Positions 27,846 through 38,409 of a stretch of 64,000 bases of DNA are shown here, in pieces. The stretch comes from Pandoraea captiosa. Lineage in GTDB: Bacteria > Pseudomonadota > Gammaproteobacteria > Burkholderiales > Burkholderiaceae. Under the pieces are notes generated by a model that had not been told where the DNA came from, made no database searches, and was given only the letters and a program-made list of their open reading frames with translations. Where the stretch lies: positions 1 to 64,000 of the forward strand of contig NZ_CABPSQ010000007.1 in NCBI RefSeq assembly GCF_902459775.1, read 5' to 3'. Positions within the stretch are counted from its first letter, which is position 1. Every line of letters begins with the position of its first letter. The translations under genes were made by a program, and so were the position numbers.

Positions 27846-27862
27846 CTGACAAGAGGAGACGC

Positions 27863-28246
27863 ATGCAGGCCAATCGCAACACGATTCTCGCCGTCGACGA
27901 TTCCGCGTCGATGCGACAGATTCTGGCGGCCACGCTCGACGAAGCCGGCTATGCGGTGACGACTGCCCGCGACGGACAGGAAGCGCTGGCGCTGGCGTCG
28001 AACGCCGTATTCGATCTGGTGCTGACCGATCAGCACATGCCCGGCATGGACGGCTTGTCGCTCATTCGCGCGCTGCGCGAGCTCGACGCGTTCGCCGAGA
28101 CGCCCATTCTGGTGCTGACGACGGAAGTCGACGGCGCCTACAAGACGGCCGCCCGCGAAGCGGGCGCCAGCGGCTGGCTGATCAAGCCGGTCGATCCCGA
28201 AGCACTGGTCGACGTGGTCGGTTCGCTCGTCGGCGAAGGCGCATGA
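27863..28246 (+). CDS. CheY-like single-domain response regulator
   Basis: The 127-residue receiver has the acidic pair Asp12-Asp13, the phosphorylation site Asp56 in VLTDQHMPGMDG, a Thr in VLTTEVDG and the conserved lysine in LIKPVDPE. It sits between motB and cheA, as in other Burkholderiaceae, with a GAGGAGA site. It is distinct from the second CheY at 40293. It may act as a phosphate sink or a second motor ligand. It is likely a CheA partner, judged by position. Confidence 0.92.
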   Translation: MQANRNTILAVDDSASMRQILAATLDEAGYAVTTARDGQEALALASNAVFDLVLTDQHMPGMDGLSLIRALRELDAFAETPILVLTTEVDGAYKTAAREAGASGWLIKPVDPEALVDVVGSLVGEGA

Positions 28247-28297
28247 CGATGAAGTCGACGGCGTCGATGGCACAACCAAGTTAGGACGAGGAAACCG

Positions 28298-30580
28298 GTG
28301 GATATCACCCAGTTCTACCAGACCTTTTTCGATGAAGCGGAAGAGTTGCTCGCGGAGATGGAGCATCTCCTGCTGGCGCTCGACGTCAGCGCGCCCGATA
28401 ACGAGCAACTGAACGCGATCTTCCGGGCTGCCCATTCGATCAAGGGCGGCGCCGCGACGTTCGGCTTCACCGCACTCACCGAGACCACGCACCTGCTGGA
28501 GAACCTGCTCGATCGCGCGCGTCGCGGCGAATTGCAGTTGCGCACCGAGATGGTCGATACCTTCCTGGAAACCAAAGACGTGTTGCATCAACAGTTGAAT
28601 GCCTACCGCGCCTCCAGTGAACCCGACGCCGAGGCCATGAAGCGCATCTGCGCCGTGCTGCAGCAACTTGCCGCGGAAAGCGACGGCGCACCGGCGCCGG
28701 CGGCCACGCCCGCAGCGACGGCGGCACCGGCGGCACCGGCCGCTGCCGCGACGGCGCCTGCACCCGCTGCCTCGTCTGCGTCGTCCGAATCTGCAACGGA
28801 CGCCAGCGGTGCGCCGAGCGGCGCCGTGCCCCCGGGCCAGACGCGCCTGAAGGTCACGCTCACCGGCGTCGGCGAAAAGGACCAGGCGTTGCTCGCGGAA
28901 GAACTGGGCAACCTCGGTACCGTCTCGGGCCGTCAATCCGTGGGCGATGCCCTGCACCTGTGGCTCGACACCACCTGCGGTGCGGACGACATTCTCGCCG
29001 TGTGCTGCTTCGTGATCGAACCGTCGCAGATCGACGTGCAGGACGCATCGGCAGCGGCGGCGTCCGCTGCCGCAACCCCGGAACCCGCGCCGGTATCCGC
29101 GCCGGTATCGGCGCCCGCGCAGACCGCCGAAATTTTCGCCGCACCGGCTGAATCGGCTGAATCGAGCGCCGCGACCGCAGCAACGACAGCCACCGCCTCC
29201 GCGCCGATCGAAGTCCCCGTTGCAGCCGCGCCCGCGCCCGAGATCGTCGCGCCGCCGCCTGCGGCAGAGCCGATCGTCGTGCCGCCTGCGGCACCGCAGG
29301 CAGCCGCCGGCAGCGGTAGCGGCAACGGCAACGGTGCACATCACCCGCCCGAAAAGCGCGCCGCCGCGCCGGCAGCCGGTGGCGCGGCCGGCCACGAGAA
29401 CAGCTCGATTCGCGTGGGTGTGGAAAAGGTCGACCAGCTCATCAACCTCGTGGGCGAGCTAGTGATTACGCAGGCCATGCTCGCACAGACCGCGAGCAGC
29501 CTCGATCCGATGCTGCACGATCGCCTGTTCAACGGCATGGGCCAGCTAGAGCGCAACGCGCGCGATCTGCAAGAAGCGGTGATGTCCATTCGCATGATGC
29601 CGATGGACTACGTCTTCTCGCGCTTCCCGCGTCTGGTGCGCGACCTCGCGACCAAGCTGGGCAAGCAGATCGAACTCGTGACGTTCGGTCAGGCGACCGA
29701 ACTCGACAAGAGCCTGATCGAGCGCATCATCGATCCGCTCACGCACCTGGTGCGCAACAGTCTCGACCACGGCATCGAAACCACCGAACTGCGTGTGGCC
29801 TCGGGCAAGGATCCGGTCGGCCAACTGGTGCTTTCAGCCGCGCATCAAGGCGGCAACATCGTCATCGAGGTGAGCGACGACGGCGCCGGTCTGCGTCGCG
29901 AGAAGATCCTCGCCAAGGCGTTGCAGCAAGGCATGAACGTGTCCGATTCGATGCCGGACGAGGAAGTCTGGCAACTGATCTTCGCACCGGGTTTCTCGAC
30001 CGCCGAAGCGGTGACGGACGTGTCCGGCCGCGGCGTGGGCATGGACGTCGTGAAGCGAAACATCCAGCAAATGGGTGGCCACGTGGAGATTCTGTCCACG
30101 CGCGGCAAGGGCACCACGATCCGTATCGTGCTCCCGCTCACGCTCGCGATTCTCGACGGCATGTCCGTCAAGGTCGGCCCGGAGATCTTCATCCTGCCGC
30201 TGAACTTCGTGATGGAGTCGCTGCAACCGCGTCGCGACGACATTCGCGCCGTGACCGGCGAGGGTCAGGTCGTGCTGGTGCGCGGCGAGTACCTGCCGCT
30301 CGTGGAGTTGTACCGCGCCTTCGACGTACCCGACGCGCGTCTCGACCCGACGCAGGGCATCATCGTGATCCTTCAGGCCGAAGGCCGGCGCTTTGCGTTG
30401 CTCGTCGACGAGCTGGTCGGTCAGCAGCAGGTCGTGGTGAAGAACCTCGAAACCAATTACCGCCGTATTCACGGTATTTCCGCCGCCACCATCATGGGTG
30501 ACGGCAGTGTGGCATTGATCGTCGATGTGGCGGCGCTCCAGCGCGGTCAGCGCTCGGCCGCTGCCACCATCTTCAACTGA
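28298..30580 (+). CDS. cheA: CheA, chemotaxis histidine kinase
   Basis: CheA phosphorylates CheY and CheB in response to receptors. The 760-residue protein has an Hpt domain with the phospho-accepting His46 (RAAHSIKGGAATFGF). A P2-like CheY-binding domain lies between two long Ala/Pro-rich linkers (RLKVTLTGVGEKDQALLAEE). Then come the dimerisation helices (VGVEKVDQLINLVGELVITQ), the ATPase domain (LTHLVRNSLDHGIE, GRGVGMDVV) and a C-terminal CheW-like domain. The linkers are longer than in E. coli. The start is GTG. Confidence 0.97.
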   Translation: MDITQFYQTFFDEAEELLAEMEHLLLALDVSAPDNEQLNAIFRAAHSIKGGAATFGFTALTETTHLLENLLDRARRGELQLRTEMVDTFLETKDVLHQQLNAYRASSEPDAEAMKRICAVLQQLAAESDGAPAPAATPAATAAPAAPAAAATAPAPAASSASSESATDASGAPSGAVPPGQTRLKVTLTGVGEKDQALLAEELGNLGTVSGRQSVGDALHLWLDTTCGADDILAVCCFVIEPSQIDVQDASAAAASAAATPEPAPVSAPVSAPAQTAEIFAAPAESAESSAATAATTATASAPIEVPVAAAPAPEIVAPPPAAEPIVVPPAAPQAAAGSGSGNGNGAHHPPEKRAAAPAAGGAAGHENSSIRVGVEKVDQLINLVGELVITQAMLAQTASSLDPMLHDRLFNGMGQLERNARDLQEAVMSIRMMPMDYVFSRFPRLVRDLATKLGKQIELVTFGQATELDKSLIERIIDPLTHLVRNSLDHGIETTELRVASGKDPVGQLVLSAAHQGGNIVIEVSDDGAGLRREKILAKALQQGMNVSDSMPDEEVWQLIFAPGFSTAEAVTDVSGRGVGMDVVKRNIQQMGGHVEILSTRGKGTTIRIVLPLTLAILDGMSVKVGPEIFILPLNFVMESLQPRRDDIRAVTGEGQVVLVRGEYLPLVELYRAFDVPDARLDPTQGIIVILQAEGRRFALLVDELVGQQQVVVKNLETNYRRIHGISAATIMGDGSVALIVDVAALQRGQRSAAATIFN

Positions 30581-30597
30581 AGTCGGAGACGCGTTAG

Positions 30598-31113
30598 ATG
30601 GACAACCTTTCGCAAGAGCAGGCCGTGTCGCGCCACGCAGGCGCTATGCAGACCGATGGCGACGGTCAGGAATTTCTCGTCTTCACGCTGGGTGAAGAGG
30701 AGTACGGCATCGACATTCTGAAGGTGCAGGAAATTCGCGGCTACGACGCCGTCACGCGCATCGCCAACGCGCCCGACTTCATCAAGGGCGTGATCAACCT
30801 GCGCGGCATCATCGTGCCGATCGTGGACATGCGCATCAAGTTTCGTCTGGGCCGCGTCGAGTACGACACGCAGACGGTCGTGATCATTCTGAACGTGGCG
30901 GGTCGCGTGGTCGGCATGGTGGTCGACGGCGTGTCCGACGTGCTGACGCTCGCGCGCGGCGAAATCAAGCCGGCGCCCGAGTTCGGCGCGCAGCTGGCCA
31001 CCGAGTACATCACGGGTCTGGGCACGGTCGAAGGCCGCATGCTGATCCTGATGGACATCGAGAAGCTGATGACCAGTGCCGACATGGCGCTCATCGAGCG
31101 TCTGGCGAGCTGA
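30598..31113 (+). CDS. cheW: CheW, chemotaxis coupling protein
   Basis: CheW bridges receptors and CheA. The 171-residue protein has the typical fold pattern [35 protein letters not shown] and a C-terminal ILMDIEKLM. It lies 17 bp after cheA. A polar N-terminal extension of about 20 residues precedes the core. Confidence 0.97.
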   Translation: MDNLSQEQAVSRHAGAMQTDGDGQEFLVFTLGEEEYGIDILKVQEIRGYDAVTRIANAPDFIKGVINLRGIIVPIVDMRIKFRLGRVEYDTQTVVIILNVAGRVVGMVVDGVSDVLTLARGEIKPAPEFGAQLATEYITGLGTVEGRMLILMDIEKLMTSADMALIERLAS

Positions 31114-31214
31114 TCCGACGCTGTGACGACATGACGCAAGACGGCGGGCCGAGACACCCGTCGCGTTGCTAACAGACCATAACCCATCCACCCCAGTCCA
31201 AGGAGACCGAGCAC

Positions 31215-33278
31215 GTGCGCGATAACCAGCCCGTTACCCAGAACGAATTCGTCATCGGTGAGCATCAGTATCTGATCTCTCGGACGGATCTGAAGGGGCG
31301 GATCACGTATGCCAATCCCGCCTTCGTGGAGGTGAGTGGCTATTCGCGTGACGAACTGCTGGGAGCGCCGCACAACATCGTTCGCCACCCCGACATGCCG
31401 TCAGAGGCGTTCGGCGATCTGTGGGAGACGATCAAGCGCGGCGACACGTGGACGGGGCTGGTCAAGAATCGCCGCAAGAACGGCGACTTCTACTGGGTGC
31501 TGGCCACCGTCACGCCGACGCTCGAAAACAATGCCGTGGTGGGTTATACGTCGGTGCGCGTACGTCCGGCTGCCGGCGCCACGGCCCAGGCCGAGGAGAT
31601 CTACGCGCGCTTCCGTAACGGTCAGGCAGGCAATCTGCGCATTCGGGGGGGGCAGGTCGAGCGCGGTGGCATTGCGGCGCTGGCGCGTCGGGTGCGTCTG
31701 GACACCCTGCGTGCGCGACTCACGGGCATCATCGTGCTCGGCGCGATCTTGCTCGCCATCGTCGGCGGACTCGGTCTGTGGGGCGTGTCGAGCAGCAATA
31801 CCAAGCTGTTGCAGGTCTATCAGAACGGCATGGTGCCGGTGAGCACGCTGGGTGTCATCGGCCAGAAGCTCGATCGCGACGTGCTGCTGGTCGCCGAAGC
31901 CGTGGGCAGTCCCAACCTCGACGCGATGAAGCGTGCAGGTGACGAAATCGCGGGCAGCCTCGATGAGATCAACCGCCAGTGGGCGGAATACATGAAGACG
32001 GTCGACGCGAACACGCGCGCGCAAGCCGAGCGGTTCGACGTGATCCGTCAGCGTTTTACGGCCGACGGTCTGCAAAAGACGGTCGAGATGCTGCGTGTGG
32101 GCTCCGCCGAGGGCGCACAGCAGACCTACCTCGAAAAAGTGAAGCCGGCCTACGGCCCGATGCGTGACGAGCTCAACGCGCTCACGCGCCTCGAACTCAC
32201 GCAGGCCACCGAGCTGTATCAACAGTCGCAGAAGGAACACACGATCGTGCGGGCGGCCACCGTGGCGGCGGTGCTCGGCGGTATCGTGGTCCTGTTCCTG
32301 CTGGGCAGCATTCTGCGCCGCGCGATCAACCATCCGCTTCGCGTGGCGCTCGCCATGTCCAAGCAGATCGCCGCAGGCGACCTCACGGGCAAGGCCGAAG
32401 GCACCGGTCGCGACGAAATCGGCCAGCTGCTGTTCGGCCTCACGGTGATGAAGAACAGCCTGTTGTCCATCGTCTCCGATGTGCGCGAAGGCATTGAATC
32501 GATCAACATCGCCTCGCGTGAAATCGCCGCGGGCAACACCGATCTGTCGGCGCGCACCGAGCAGCAGGCCGCCTCGCTCGAACAGACCGCCTCGTCGATG
32601 GAAGAGCTCACGGCGACCGTCAAGCAAAACGCCGACAACGCCAAGCAGGCGAGCGTGCTGGCCGTGAATGCCTCGGAGATCGCCGCGCGCGGCGGTCAGG
32701 TCGTGGGCAACGTGGTCGACACGATGCAGGGCATTTCGACGAGTTCGCACAAGATCGTCGACATCATCAGCGTGATCGAAGGCATTGCGTTCCAGACCAA
32801 CATTCTCGCGCTGAACGCCGCCGTGGAAGCCGCACGCGCAGGCGAACAGGGTCGTGGCTTTGCCGTGGTCGCGGGCGAAGTGCGTACGCTGGCGCAGCGC
32901 AGCGCGACCGCCGCGAAGGAAATCAAGGTCCTCATCGAAGACTCCGTCGGTCGTGTCGAAAACGGCTCGGCCCTCGTGGCGCAGGCCGGCAAGACGATGG
33001 ACGAGATCGTGCAGGCGGTGCAACGCGTGACCGACATCATGGGCGAGATTTCGGCGGCGTCTGCCGAGCAGTCGAGCGGCATCGAGCAGGTCAACCGCGC
33101 AGTGACGCAAATGGACGAGGTCACGCAGCAGAACGCGGCACTGGTGGAGGAAGCGGCCGCTGCCGCCGGTTCGCTGGAAGATCAGGCGCATCGCCTGCGC
33201 GACGCGGTCTCCGTCTTCCGTGTCGGCGACGCGTTCCAGGCCGCGGGCGCACCGAGCGCGCATCAGGCGCACGCCTAG
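31215..33278 (+). CDS. PAS-containing (Aer-like) chemoreceptor, cut short by an in-frame amber codon
   Basis: The 687-residue product starts with a cytoplasmic PAS domain ([40 protein letters not shown]) like the redox sensor Aer. A membrane segment, a periplasmic four-helix region, a second membrane segment (about residues 350-375), a HAMP domain and the signalling domain follow (tip [20 protein letters not shown]). It stops at TAG 33276-33278. The same frame then stays open for 105 codons to a second stop and ends DWEEF, the kind of C-terminal pentapeptide that docks CheR and CheB. The present protein therefore lacks its docking tail unless the amber is read through. Confidence 0.93.
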   Translation: MRDNQPVTQNEFVIGEHQYLISRTDLKGRITYANPAFVEVSGYSRDELLGAPHNIVRHPDMPSEAFGDLWETIKRGDTWTGLVKNRRKNGDFYWVLATVTPTLENNAVVGYTSVRVRPAAGATAQAEEIYARFRNGQAGNLRIRGGQVERGGIAALARRVRLDTLRARLTGIIVLGAILLAIVGGLGLWGVSSSNTKLLQVYQNGMVPVSTLGVIGQKLDRDVLLVAEAVGSPNLDAMKRAGDEIAGSLDEINRQWAEYMKTVDANTRAQAERFDVIRQRFTADGLQKTVEMLRVGSAEGAQQTYLEKVKPAYGPMRDELNALTRLELTQATELYQQSQKEHTIVRAATVAAVLGGIVVLFLLGSILRRAINHPLRVALAMSKQIAAGDLTGKAEGTGRDEIGQLLFGLTVMKNSLLSIVSDVREGIESINIASREIAAGNTDLSARTEQQAASLEQTASSMEELTATVKQNADNAKQASVLAVNASEIAARGGQVVGNVVDTMQGISTSSHKIVDIISVIEGIAFQTNILALNAAVEAARAGEQGRGFAVVAGEVRTLAQRSATAAKEIKVLIEDSVGRVENGSALVAQAGKTMDEIVQAVQRVTDIMGEISAASAEQSSGIEQVNRAVTQMDEVTQQNAALVEEAAAAAGSLEDQAHRLRDAVSVFRVGDAFQAAGAPSAHQAHA

Positions 33279-33287
33279 CAAAACACG

Positions 33288-33596
33288 ATGGCCGTGCGTC
33301 AGGCAGCAGCGAAGTCCACGATGGCGACGGCGAACGCCGCGCATGCAGCGCAGGTGACCCCGACGGCGCAGGCCGCGACAGCAGGTGCCGCACCGGCGCG
33401 CGCTGCCGCAGGAGGCGCCACGCGTACGGCGACACGTCGCCCGCAGACAGGCGCACCGGTGGCGGCACCGAGTGCTCAGGAAGATGCCCGGGTGCTGCAA
33501 CTTGCGGCGCGTCGTGGCAAGGCACCGACTGGCGAACCGGCGGGAACCCCGGCGGGCGCCAAAACCAGTGACGCGGGTGACTGGGAAGAGTTTTAA
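33288..33596 (+). pseudogene. Detached C-terminal tail of the upstream chemoreceptor, ending DWEEF
   Basis: This 102-codon stretch is in the same frame as the receptor gene before it, separated only by TAG and three codons. It is Ala/Pro/Thr-rich and ends with GDWEEF. The next receptor has the same layout, with an Ala/Pro-rich flexible tether ending DWETF. I read it as the receptor tail, separated by a nonsense mutation or joined by occasional amber readthrough. A free-standing small protein from ATG 33288 is less likely because there is no clear ribosome site. Confidence 0.75.
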
Positions 33597-33626
33597 CGAA
33601 TCGCCGATGGCGAGCGTGCGATGAAT

Positions 33627-33660
33627 GTCGAATCAACGTCGAATCAACGTCGAGTCGGCG
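33627..33660. repeat. 11-bp tandem repeats between receptor genes
   Basis: GTCGAATCAAC occurs twice in tandem, followed by a degenerate third copy (GTCGAGTCGGC) and the beginning of a fourth. A short hairpin (ACCGGC/GCCGGT, 33683-33699) follows. The function is unknown. Confidence 0.6.
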
Positions 33661-33720
33661 TCGAGATTGTTGTGATGGCTATACCGGCTGCGTGCCGGTC
33701 TTCACGGGGTAGAGGTCGTT

Positions 33721-35514
33721 ATGTTTAAGAATGTCACCATCCGGGCGCGGCTCACGCTGGCGCTTGGACTCTTCATGGTGCTGCTGGTGATCGGCGCTGC
33801 GGTGGGGCTCGTTTCGTTGCGTCAGAGCAATGCGTCGTTGCAGGAGATCTACACCAACGACATGGCCTCGGCGCGCTTTCTCGCCCAGACCACGATTTCG
33901 ACGCAGGCGGCGCGCGTAACGCTCTCGCGTATCGAGTTCATCGCCGACCCGACCGAAATCAAGTCGGCCATCGACAGCGTTCGTAACAACCTGAAAAAGG
34001 CCGACGACTCGTGGGCCAGCTACGCCGCCTTGCCGATGAGCGACGGCGAGAAGGCGCTGGCCGATGCGGTGATTGCGGCGCGCGGCAAGGTCTCGAACGA
34101 CGGCATTCTGCCTGCCCTCAAGGCGATCGAGTCGGGCGACATTCCCGACTTCCATGCCAAGACGGTGATGGACGTGCCGCGACTGTTCGCCGACTACACG
34201 AAGGCAATGACCGCGCTGGCGGACTTGCAGGTGAAGAACGCCGAAGACCGATACCTGGCGGCGCAGGCGCGCTACACGATGGTGATGTGGATGGTCGGCA
34301 TCGGTCTGGCCCTCGGCCTGATCGTGGGCATCGTCACGCAGATCACGCTCACGCGTGCCATCGTCGGCCCGATCAACGACGCCATCAAACACTTCGAGAA
34401 GATTGCCGGCGGCGACCTCACGGCGCGCATCGACGTGTGGAACGACACCGAGACCGGTCGTCTGTTCAAGGGCGTGAAGCACATGCAGGACAGTCTGGTG
34501 CGCACCGTCGCCGAGGTGCGCTCGGGTACCGAGTCGATCACCTCGGCCGCGCAGCAGATCGCTGCGGGCAACACCGATCTGTCGGCACGTACCGAACAGC
34601 AAGCCGCGTCGCTGGAAGAAACCGCGTCGTCGATGGAGCAGCTCACGGCGACCGTGCGCCAGAACGCGGACAACGCGCGTCAAGCCAGCCAGCTTGCCGT
34701 GAACGCCTCGGAAATCGCCACGCGTGGTGGTCAGGTGTCCAGCCAGGTCGGCGAAACGATGGACGGCATCTCGACGAGCTCGAACAAGATCGTCGACATC
34801 ATCAGCGTGATCGACGGCATTGCCTTCCAGACGAACATTCTCGCCCTGAACGCTGCAGTGGAAGCTGCGCGCGCGGGCGAGCAGGGTCGCGGCTTCGCCG
34901 TGGTGGCAGGCGAAGTGCGTACGTTGGCACAGCGCAGTGCGGCGGCCGCCAAGGAAATCAAGGCGTTGATCGAAGACTCGTCGCGTCGCGTGCAGGACGG
35001 CACGGCGCTCGTTGCGCAGCAAGGCCACACGATGAACGAAATCGTGCAGGCGGTGAAGCGCGTGACGGACATCATGGGCGAAATTTCGGCGGCATCGGCC
35101 GAGCAGTCGAGCGGCATCGAGCAGGTCAACCGCGCGATCACGCAGATGGACGAAGTCACGCAGCAGAACGCAGCGCTGGTCGAAGAAGCGGCGGCTGCGG
35201 CCGGTTCGCTCGAAGAGCAGGCCAACCGTCTGAAGTCAACCGTCTCGGTGTTCCGCGTAGATGCGAGTCAGGCCGCAGCAGGGTATGCGGCCCCCGCGCT
35301 CGCAGCACTGCCTGCGGCACGTCCGGCCGTCGTGAAGCGCGCGGCGGCGCCGTCCGCTTCGCCGTCAGTGTCGGCGCCTGCTGCTGCGCCGAAGGTATCG
35401 ACGGCACCTGCGGCACCCGCAGCGCAGCTGCGCAAGCCCGCACCGGCAGCCGCAGCGCCGGCGGCATCGCGTACCGGCACGGACGATGCGAACGGCGATT
35501 GGGAAACGTTTTGA
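33721..35514 (+). CDS. Methyl-accepting chemotaxis protein with 4HB sensor and DWETF tail
   Basis: The 597-residue receptor has a first membrane helix at about residues 11-31, a periplasmic four-helix-bundle ligand domain to about residue 185, and a second membrane helix (MVMWMVGIGLALGLIVGI). HAMP and a complete signalling domain follow with methylation helices and the tip [20 protein letters not shown]. An Ala/Pro-rich tether ends with DWETF, which fits a CheR/CheB docking pentapeptide. The ligand is unknown. The signalling domain is nearly identical to those of the flanking receptors. Confidence 0.95.
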   Translation: MFKNVTIRARLTLALGLFMVLLVIGAAVGLVSLRQSNASLQEIYTNDMASARFLAQTTISTQAARVTLSRIEFIADPTEIKSAIDSVRNNLKKADDSWASYAALPMSDGEKALADAVIAARGKVSNDGILPALKAIESGDIPDFHAKTVMDVPRLFADYTKAMTALADLQVKNAEDRYLAAQARYTMVMWMVGIGLALGLIVGIVTQITLTRAIVGPINDAIKHFEKIAGGDLTARIDVWNDTETGRLFKGVKHMQDSLVRTVAEVRSGTESITSAAQQIAAGNTDLSARTEQQAASLEETASSMEQLTATVRQNADNARQASQLAVNASEIATRGGQVSSQVGETMDGISTSSNKIVDIISVIDGIAFQTNILALNAAVEAARAGEQGRGFAVVAGEVRTLAQRSAAAAKEIKALIEDSSRRVQDGTALVAQQGHTMNEIVQAVKRVTDIMGEISAASAEQSSGIEQVNRAITQMDEVTQQNAALVEEAAAAAGSLEEQANRLKSTVSVFRVDASQAAAGYAAPALAALPAARPAVVKRAAAPSASPSVSAPAAAPKVSTAPAAPAAQLRKPAPAAAAPAASRTGTDDANGDWETF

Positions 35515-35518
35515 TCGT

Positions 35519-35569
35519 GCGTCATGCATGAAGCAGGAAGCGTGAAGCAGGAAACATGAAGCATGACGC
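35519..35569. repeat. Stem-loop with internal repeats after the second receptor gene
   Basis: GCGTCATGC (35519-35527) and GCATGACGC (35561-35569) are perfect 9-bp arms. The loop contains repeated TGAAGCAGGAA. It begins 5 bp after the receptor stop and may end transcription or separate the two receptor messages, although no T run follows. Confidence 0.5.
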
Positions 35570-35787
35570 GACGGTGGCGGCCTCGATACGAGCGCCGCGA
35601 CCGCTCGCGACAGCAGTACCGCAGCAACCTATAGGAACGTAGCACGCGTCTGTCCCGGCGAAGGCTTTACCGCCGGGAACTCGGGGGCGCGTGTCGGCAA
35701 GTCGCAACAATCGGTAAGACAAAAGTCGTCGCGCACACTGTCTCTCATGACAACGCCGCGCACGGCAGGTGGTGGAGGGCCCACGTC

Positions 35788-37416
35788 ATGAAGCAGTTGA
35801 GTCTCAAGGCAAAACTCTGGTCGGCGCTCGCGCTGATGTGGCTGGGACTTTTGATCCTTGGCGGGTGGGCTGCCTGGCACGAGCGCGGCACGATGATGTC
35901 GGAACGGCGCGCAGCCGTGGAGAATGTCGTGAGCAGCGCAGACGGCATCGTGCGCGACTACGCGGCACAGGCGGCCGCCGGCAAGATCAGTGTCGACGAA
36001 GCAAAGCAGCAGGCCATGGCGCGCCTGATGGCCATGCGCTACGGCGACAACGGCTATATCGTCATCTTCGACACCCGGCCGTTCGTGCTCATGCACCCCA
36101 CGCTTGCCGATCTGGTGAACAAGGACGTCTCCAACTACAAGGACCCGACCGGCAAGGCGCACTTTGTGGAAATGGCCCGCGTGGCCAAGGACAAGGGGTC
36201 GGGCTTCGTCGACTACTACGGGCGCGTGCCTGGCAGCGAAAAGCGTCTGGCAAAGGTCTCGTACGTGAAGTACTTCGCCCCGTGGGACTGGGGCATGATG
36301 AGCGGCGTCTATGTGCAGGATGTCGACGACGCCTTCTACGCCTCGCTGGTGCGCATCGGCATTGCACTGCTGCTCGTTGGCGGCATGGTGACGGTCGCCA
36401 TGCTCGTGATCATTCGCAATGTTCAGCGCAGCCTTGGCGGCGAGCCGGAGTATGCCGCCGAGATTGCCCATCGCATCGCGAGCGGCGACCTGCACAGCCC
36501 GGTAACGCTTGCGTCTGGCGACACGCACAGCCTTCTGTACGCCATGCAGCGCATGCAGCACACGCTGGCCGCGACCATCTCGCAAATTCGTCAGGGCACG
36601 GAGTCCATTACGACGGCCGCGCATGAAATCGCGGCGGGCAATACCGATCTGTCGGCGCGCACCGAACAGCAGGCGGCGTCGCTCGAAGAGACGGCTTCGT
36701 CGATGGAACAGCTCACGGCGACCGTGCGTCAGAACGCGGACAACGCGCGGCAGGCCAGCCAGCTTGCCGTGAATGCGTCCGAGATCGCCACGCGGGGTGG
36801 CGAGGTGTCGGGGCAGGTGGGCGAGACCATGGACGGCATTTCGGCCAGTTCGACCAAGATCGTCGACATCATCGGCGTGATCGACGGCATCGCTTTCCAG
36901 ACGAACATCCTCGCCCTGAACGCCGCCGTGGAAGCGGCCCGCGCCGGTGAGCAAGGTCGCGGTTTCGCGGTGGTGGCAGGCGAAGTGCGCACGCTGGCGC
37001 AGCGCAGCGCGGCGGCCGCCAAGGAAATCAAGGCGCTCATCGAAGATTCGTCGCGTCGTGTGCAGGACGGCACGGCGCTGGTCGCGCGTCAGCGACAGAC
37101 GATGGATGAAATCGTGCAGGCAGTGAAGCGCGTGACGGACATCATGGGCGAGATCTCGGCGGCATCCGCCGAACAGTCGAGTGGCATTGAGCAGGTCAAT
37201 CGTGCCGTCACGCAGATGGACGAGGTCACGCAGCAGAACGCGGCGCTGGTCGAAGAGGCTGCCGCTGCCGCAGGCGCACTGGAATCGCAGGCGCACGAGT
37301 TGCGCGCTGCGGTATCCGTCTTCCAGACGGCGGGAGCGGGCGGCGCCGGCCACCTGAGCGCAGTGCACGCGACGCGCCGCGAGCCGACGCCGCAGCCGCT
37401 CGCGCGCGCGGCGTGA
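35788..37416 (+). CDS. Methyl-accepting chemotaxis protein with single Cache sensor domain
   Basis: The 542-residue receptor has an N-terminal membrane helix and a periplasmic sCache_2-type domain ([53 protein letters not shown]). A second membrane helix ([20 protein letters not shown]), HAMP and the standard signalling domain follow. It ends PQPLARAA, so it lacks the docking pentapeptide present in its neighbour. It must rely on neighbouring receptors for adaptation enzymes. Cache domains often bind small organic acids; the ligand here is unknown. Confidence 0.95.
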   Translation: MKQLSLKAKLWSALALMWLGLLILGGWAAWHERGTMMSERRAAVENVVSSADGIVRDYAAQAAAGKISVDEAKQQAMARLMAMRYGDNGYIVIFDTRPFVLMHPTLADLVNKDVSNYKDPTGKAHFVEMARVAKDKGSGFVDYYGRVPGSEKRLAKVSYVKYFAPWDWGMMSGVYVQDVDDAFYASLVRIGIALLLVGGMVTVAMLVIIRNVQRSLGGEPEYAAEIAHRIASGDLHSPVTLASGDTHSLLYAMQRMQHTLAATISQIRQGTESITTAAHEIAAGNTDLSARTEQQAASLEETASSMEQLTATVRQNADNARQASQLAVNASEIATRGGEVSGQVGETMDGISASSTKIVDIIGVIDGIAFQTNILALNAAVEAARAGEQGRGFAVVAGEVRTLAQRSAAAAKEIKALIEDSSRRVQDGTALVARQRQTMDEIVQAVKRVTDIMGEISAASAEQSSGIEQVNRAVTQMDEVTQQNAALVEEAAAAAGALESQAHELRAAVSVFQTAGAGGAGHLSAVHATRREPTPQPLARAA

Positions 37417-37466
37417 TGCCAACATGACGCCGACAGGCAATGTGCGCCGTGACAAAGTGAGAAACC

Positions 37467-38408
37467 ATGACTGATTCGCGCAACACCTCGCATCTGACGC
37501 GTCGCGGAGCTCAGGGCTCCGACGGCGACGCGGGCTCGCGCAGCGCGGATTTCGCGCGCGCAAGCGGAGCCGCCCTCTCCGGCGAGCGCGACTTTGCCTT
37601 CTCGCTGGCCGACTTTGGCCGCATTCGCAACCTGATCTATCAACGCGCAGGCATCGCGCTGGCCGAACACAAGCGCGAGATGGTGTACAGCCGCATCGCG
37701 CGACGTCTTCGGGCGCTGGGCATGACGAGCTTCACCGAATACCTCGACATGCTCGAAGCCGACACCGGCGACAGCGAATGGGAGTCGTTCACCAACGCGC
37801 TCACGACGAACCTCACGTCGTTCTTCCGGGAGTCGCATCACTTCCCGCTGCTTGCCGACTTCGTGCGCAATCGCGCCAAACCGATTTCGGTGTGGTGCTG
37901 CGCGGCTTCGACCGGCGAAGAGCCCTATTCGATAGCGATGACGCTCGTCGACACACTCGGCTCGCGGCCCAATGCCACGGTGCTCGCGACCGACGTCGAC
38001 ACCCAGGTGCTCGCGCGCGCGTCGGCCGCCGTCTACAACGGCGAACAGACCGGCAAGCTCACACAGGAACAACTGCGCAAGCATTTCCTGCGCGGCACGG
38101 GCGCCAACTCGGGCAAGATCAAGGTGAGGCCCGAGCTGCAACAACTGGTCACGTTCGAGCCGCTGAACCTGCTCGCGCCCTCGTGGCAGATCGGCGGCCC
38201 GTTCGACGTCATCTTCTGTCGCAACGTGATGATCTATTTCGACAAGGCCACGCAGGCGCGCATTCTGGAGCGTTTCGTCCCCTTGCTCAAACCGGATGGC
38301 CTGCTGTTCGCCGGTCACTCGGAGAACTTCACCTATGTGAGCCGGGCATTCCGGCTGCGCGGGCAGACCGTGTACGAACTGGCCAGTGCCGGTGCGCGGG
38401 GAGCGTGA
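37467..38408 (+). CDS. cheR: CheR, chemoreceptor glutamate methyltransferase
   Basis: CheR methylates receptor glutamates using SAM. The 313-residue protein has the N-terminal helical domain ([20 protein letters not shown]) and the SAM-binding domain with [32 protein letters not shown] and [13 protein letters not shown] 40-residue polar N-terminus precedes the core. It opens the cheRDB set, and cheD starts one base after its stop. Confidence 0.96.
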   Translation: MTDSRNTSHLTRRGAQGSDGDAGSRSADFARASGAALSGERDFAFSLADFGRIRNLIYQRAGIALAEHKREMVYSRIARRLRALGMTSFTEYLDMLEADTGDSEWESFTNALTTNLTSFFRESHHFPLLADFVRNRAKPISVWCCAASTGEEPYSIAMTLVDTLGSRPNATVLATDVDTQVLARASAAVYNGEQTGKLTQEQLRKHFLRGTGANSGKIKVRPELQQLVTFEPLNLLAPSWQIGGPFDVIFCRNVMIYFDKATQARILERFVPLLKPDGLLFAGHSENFTYVSRAFRLRGQTVYELASAGARGA

Positions 38409-38409
38409 C

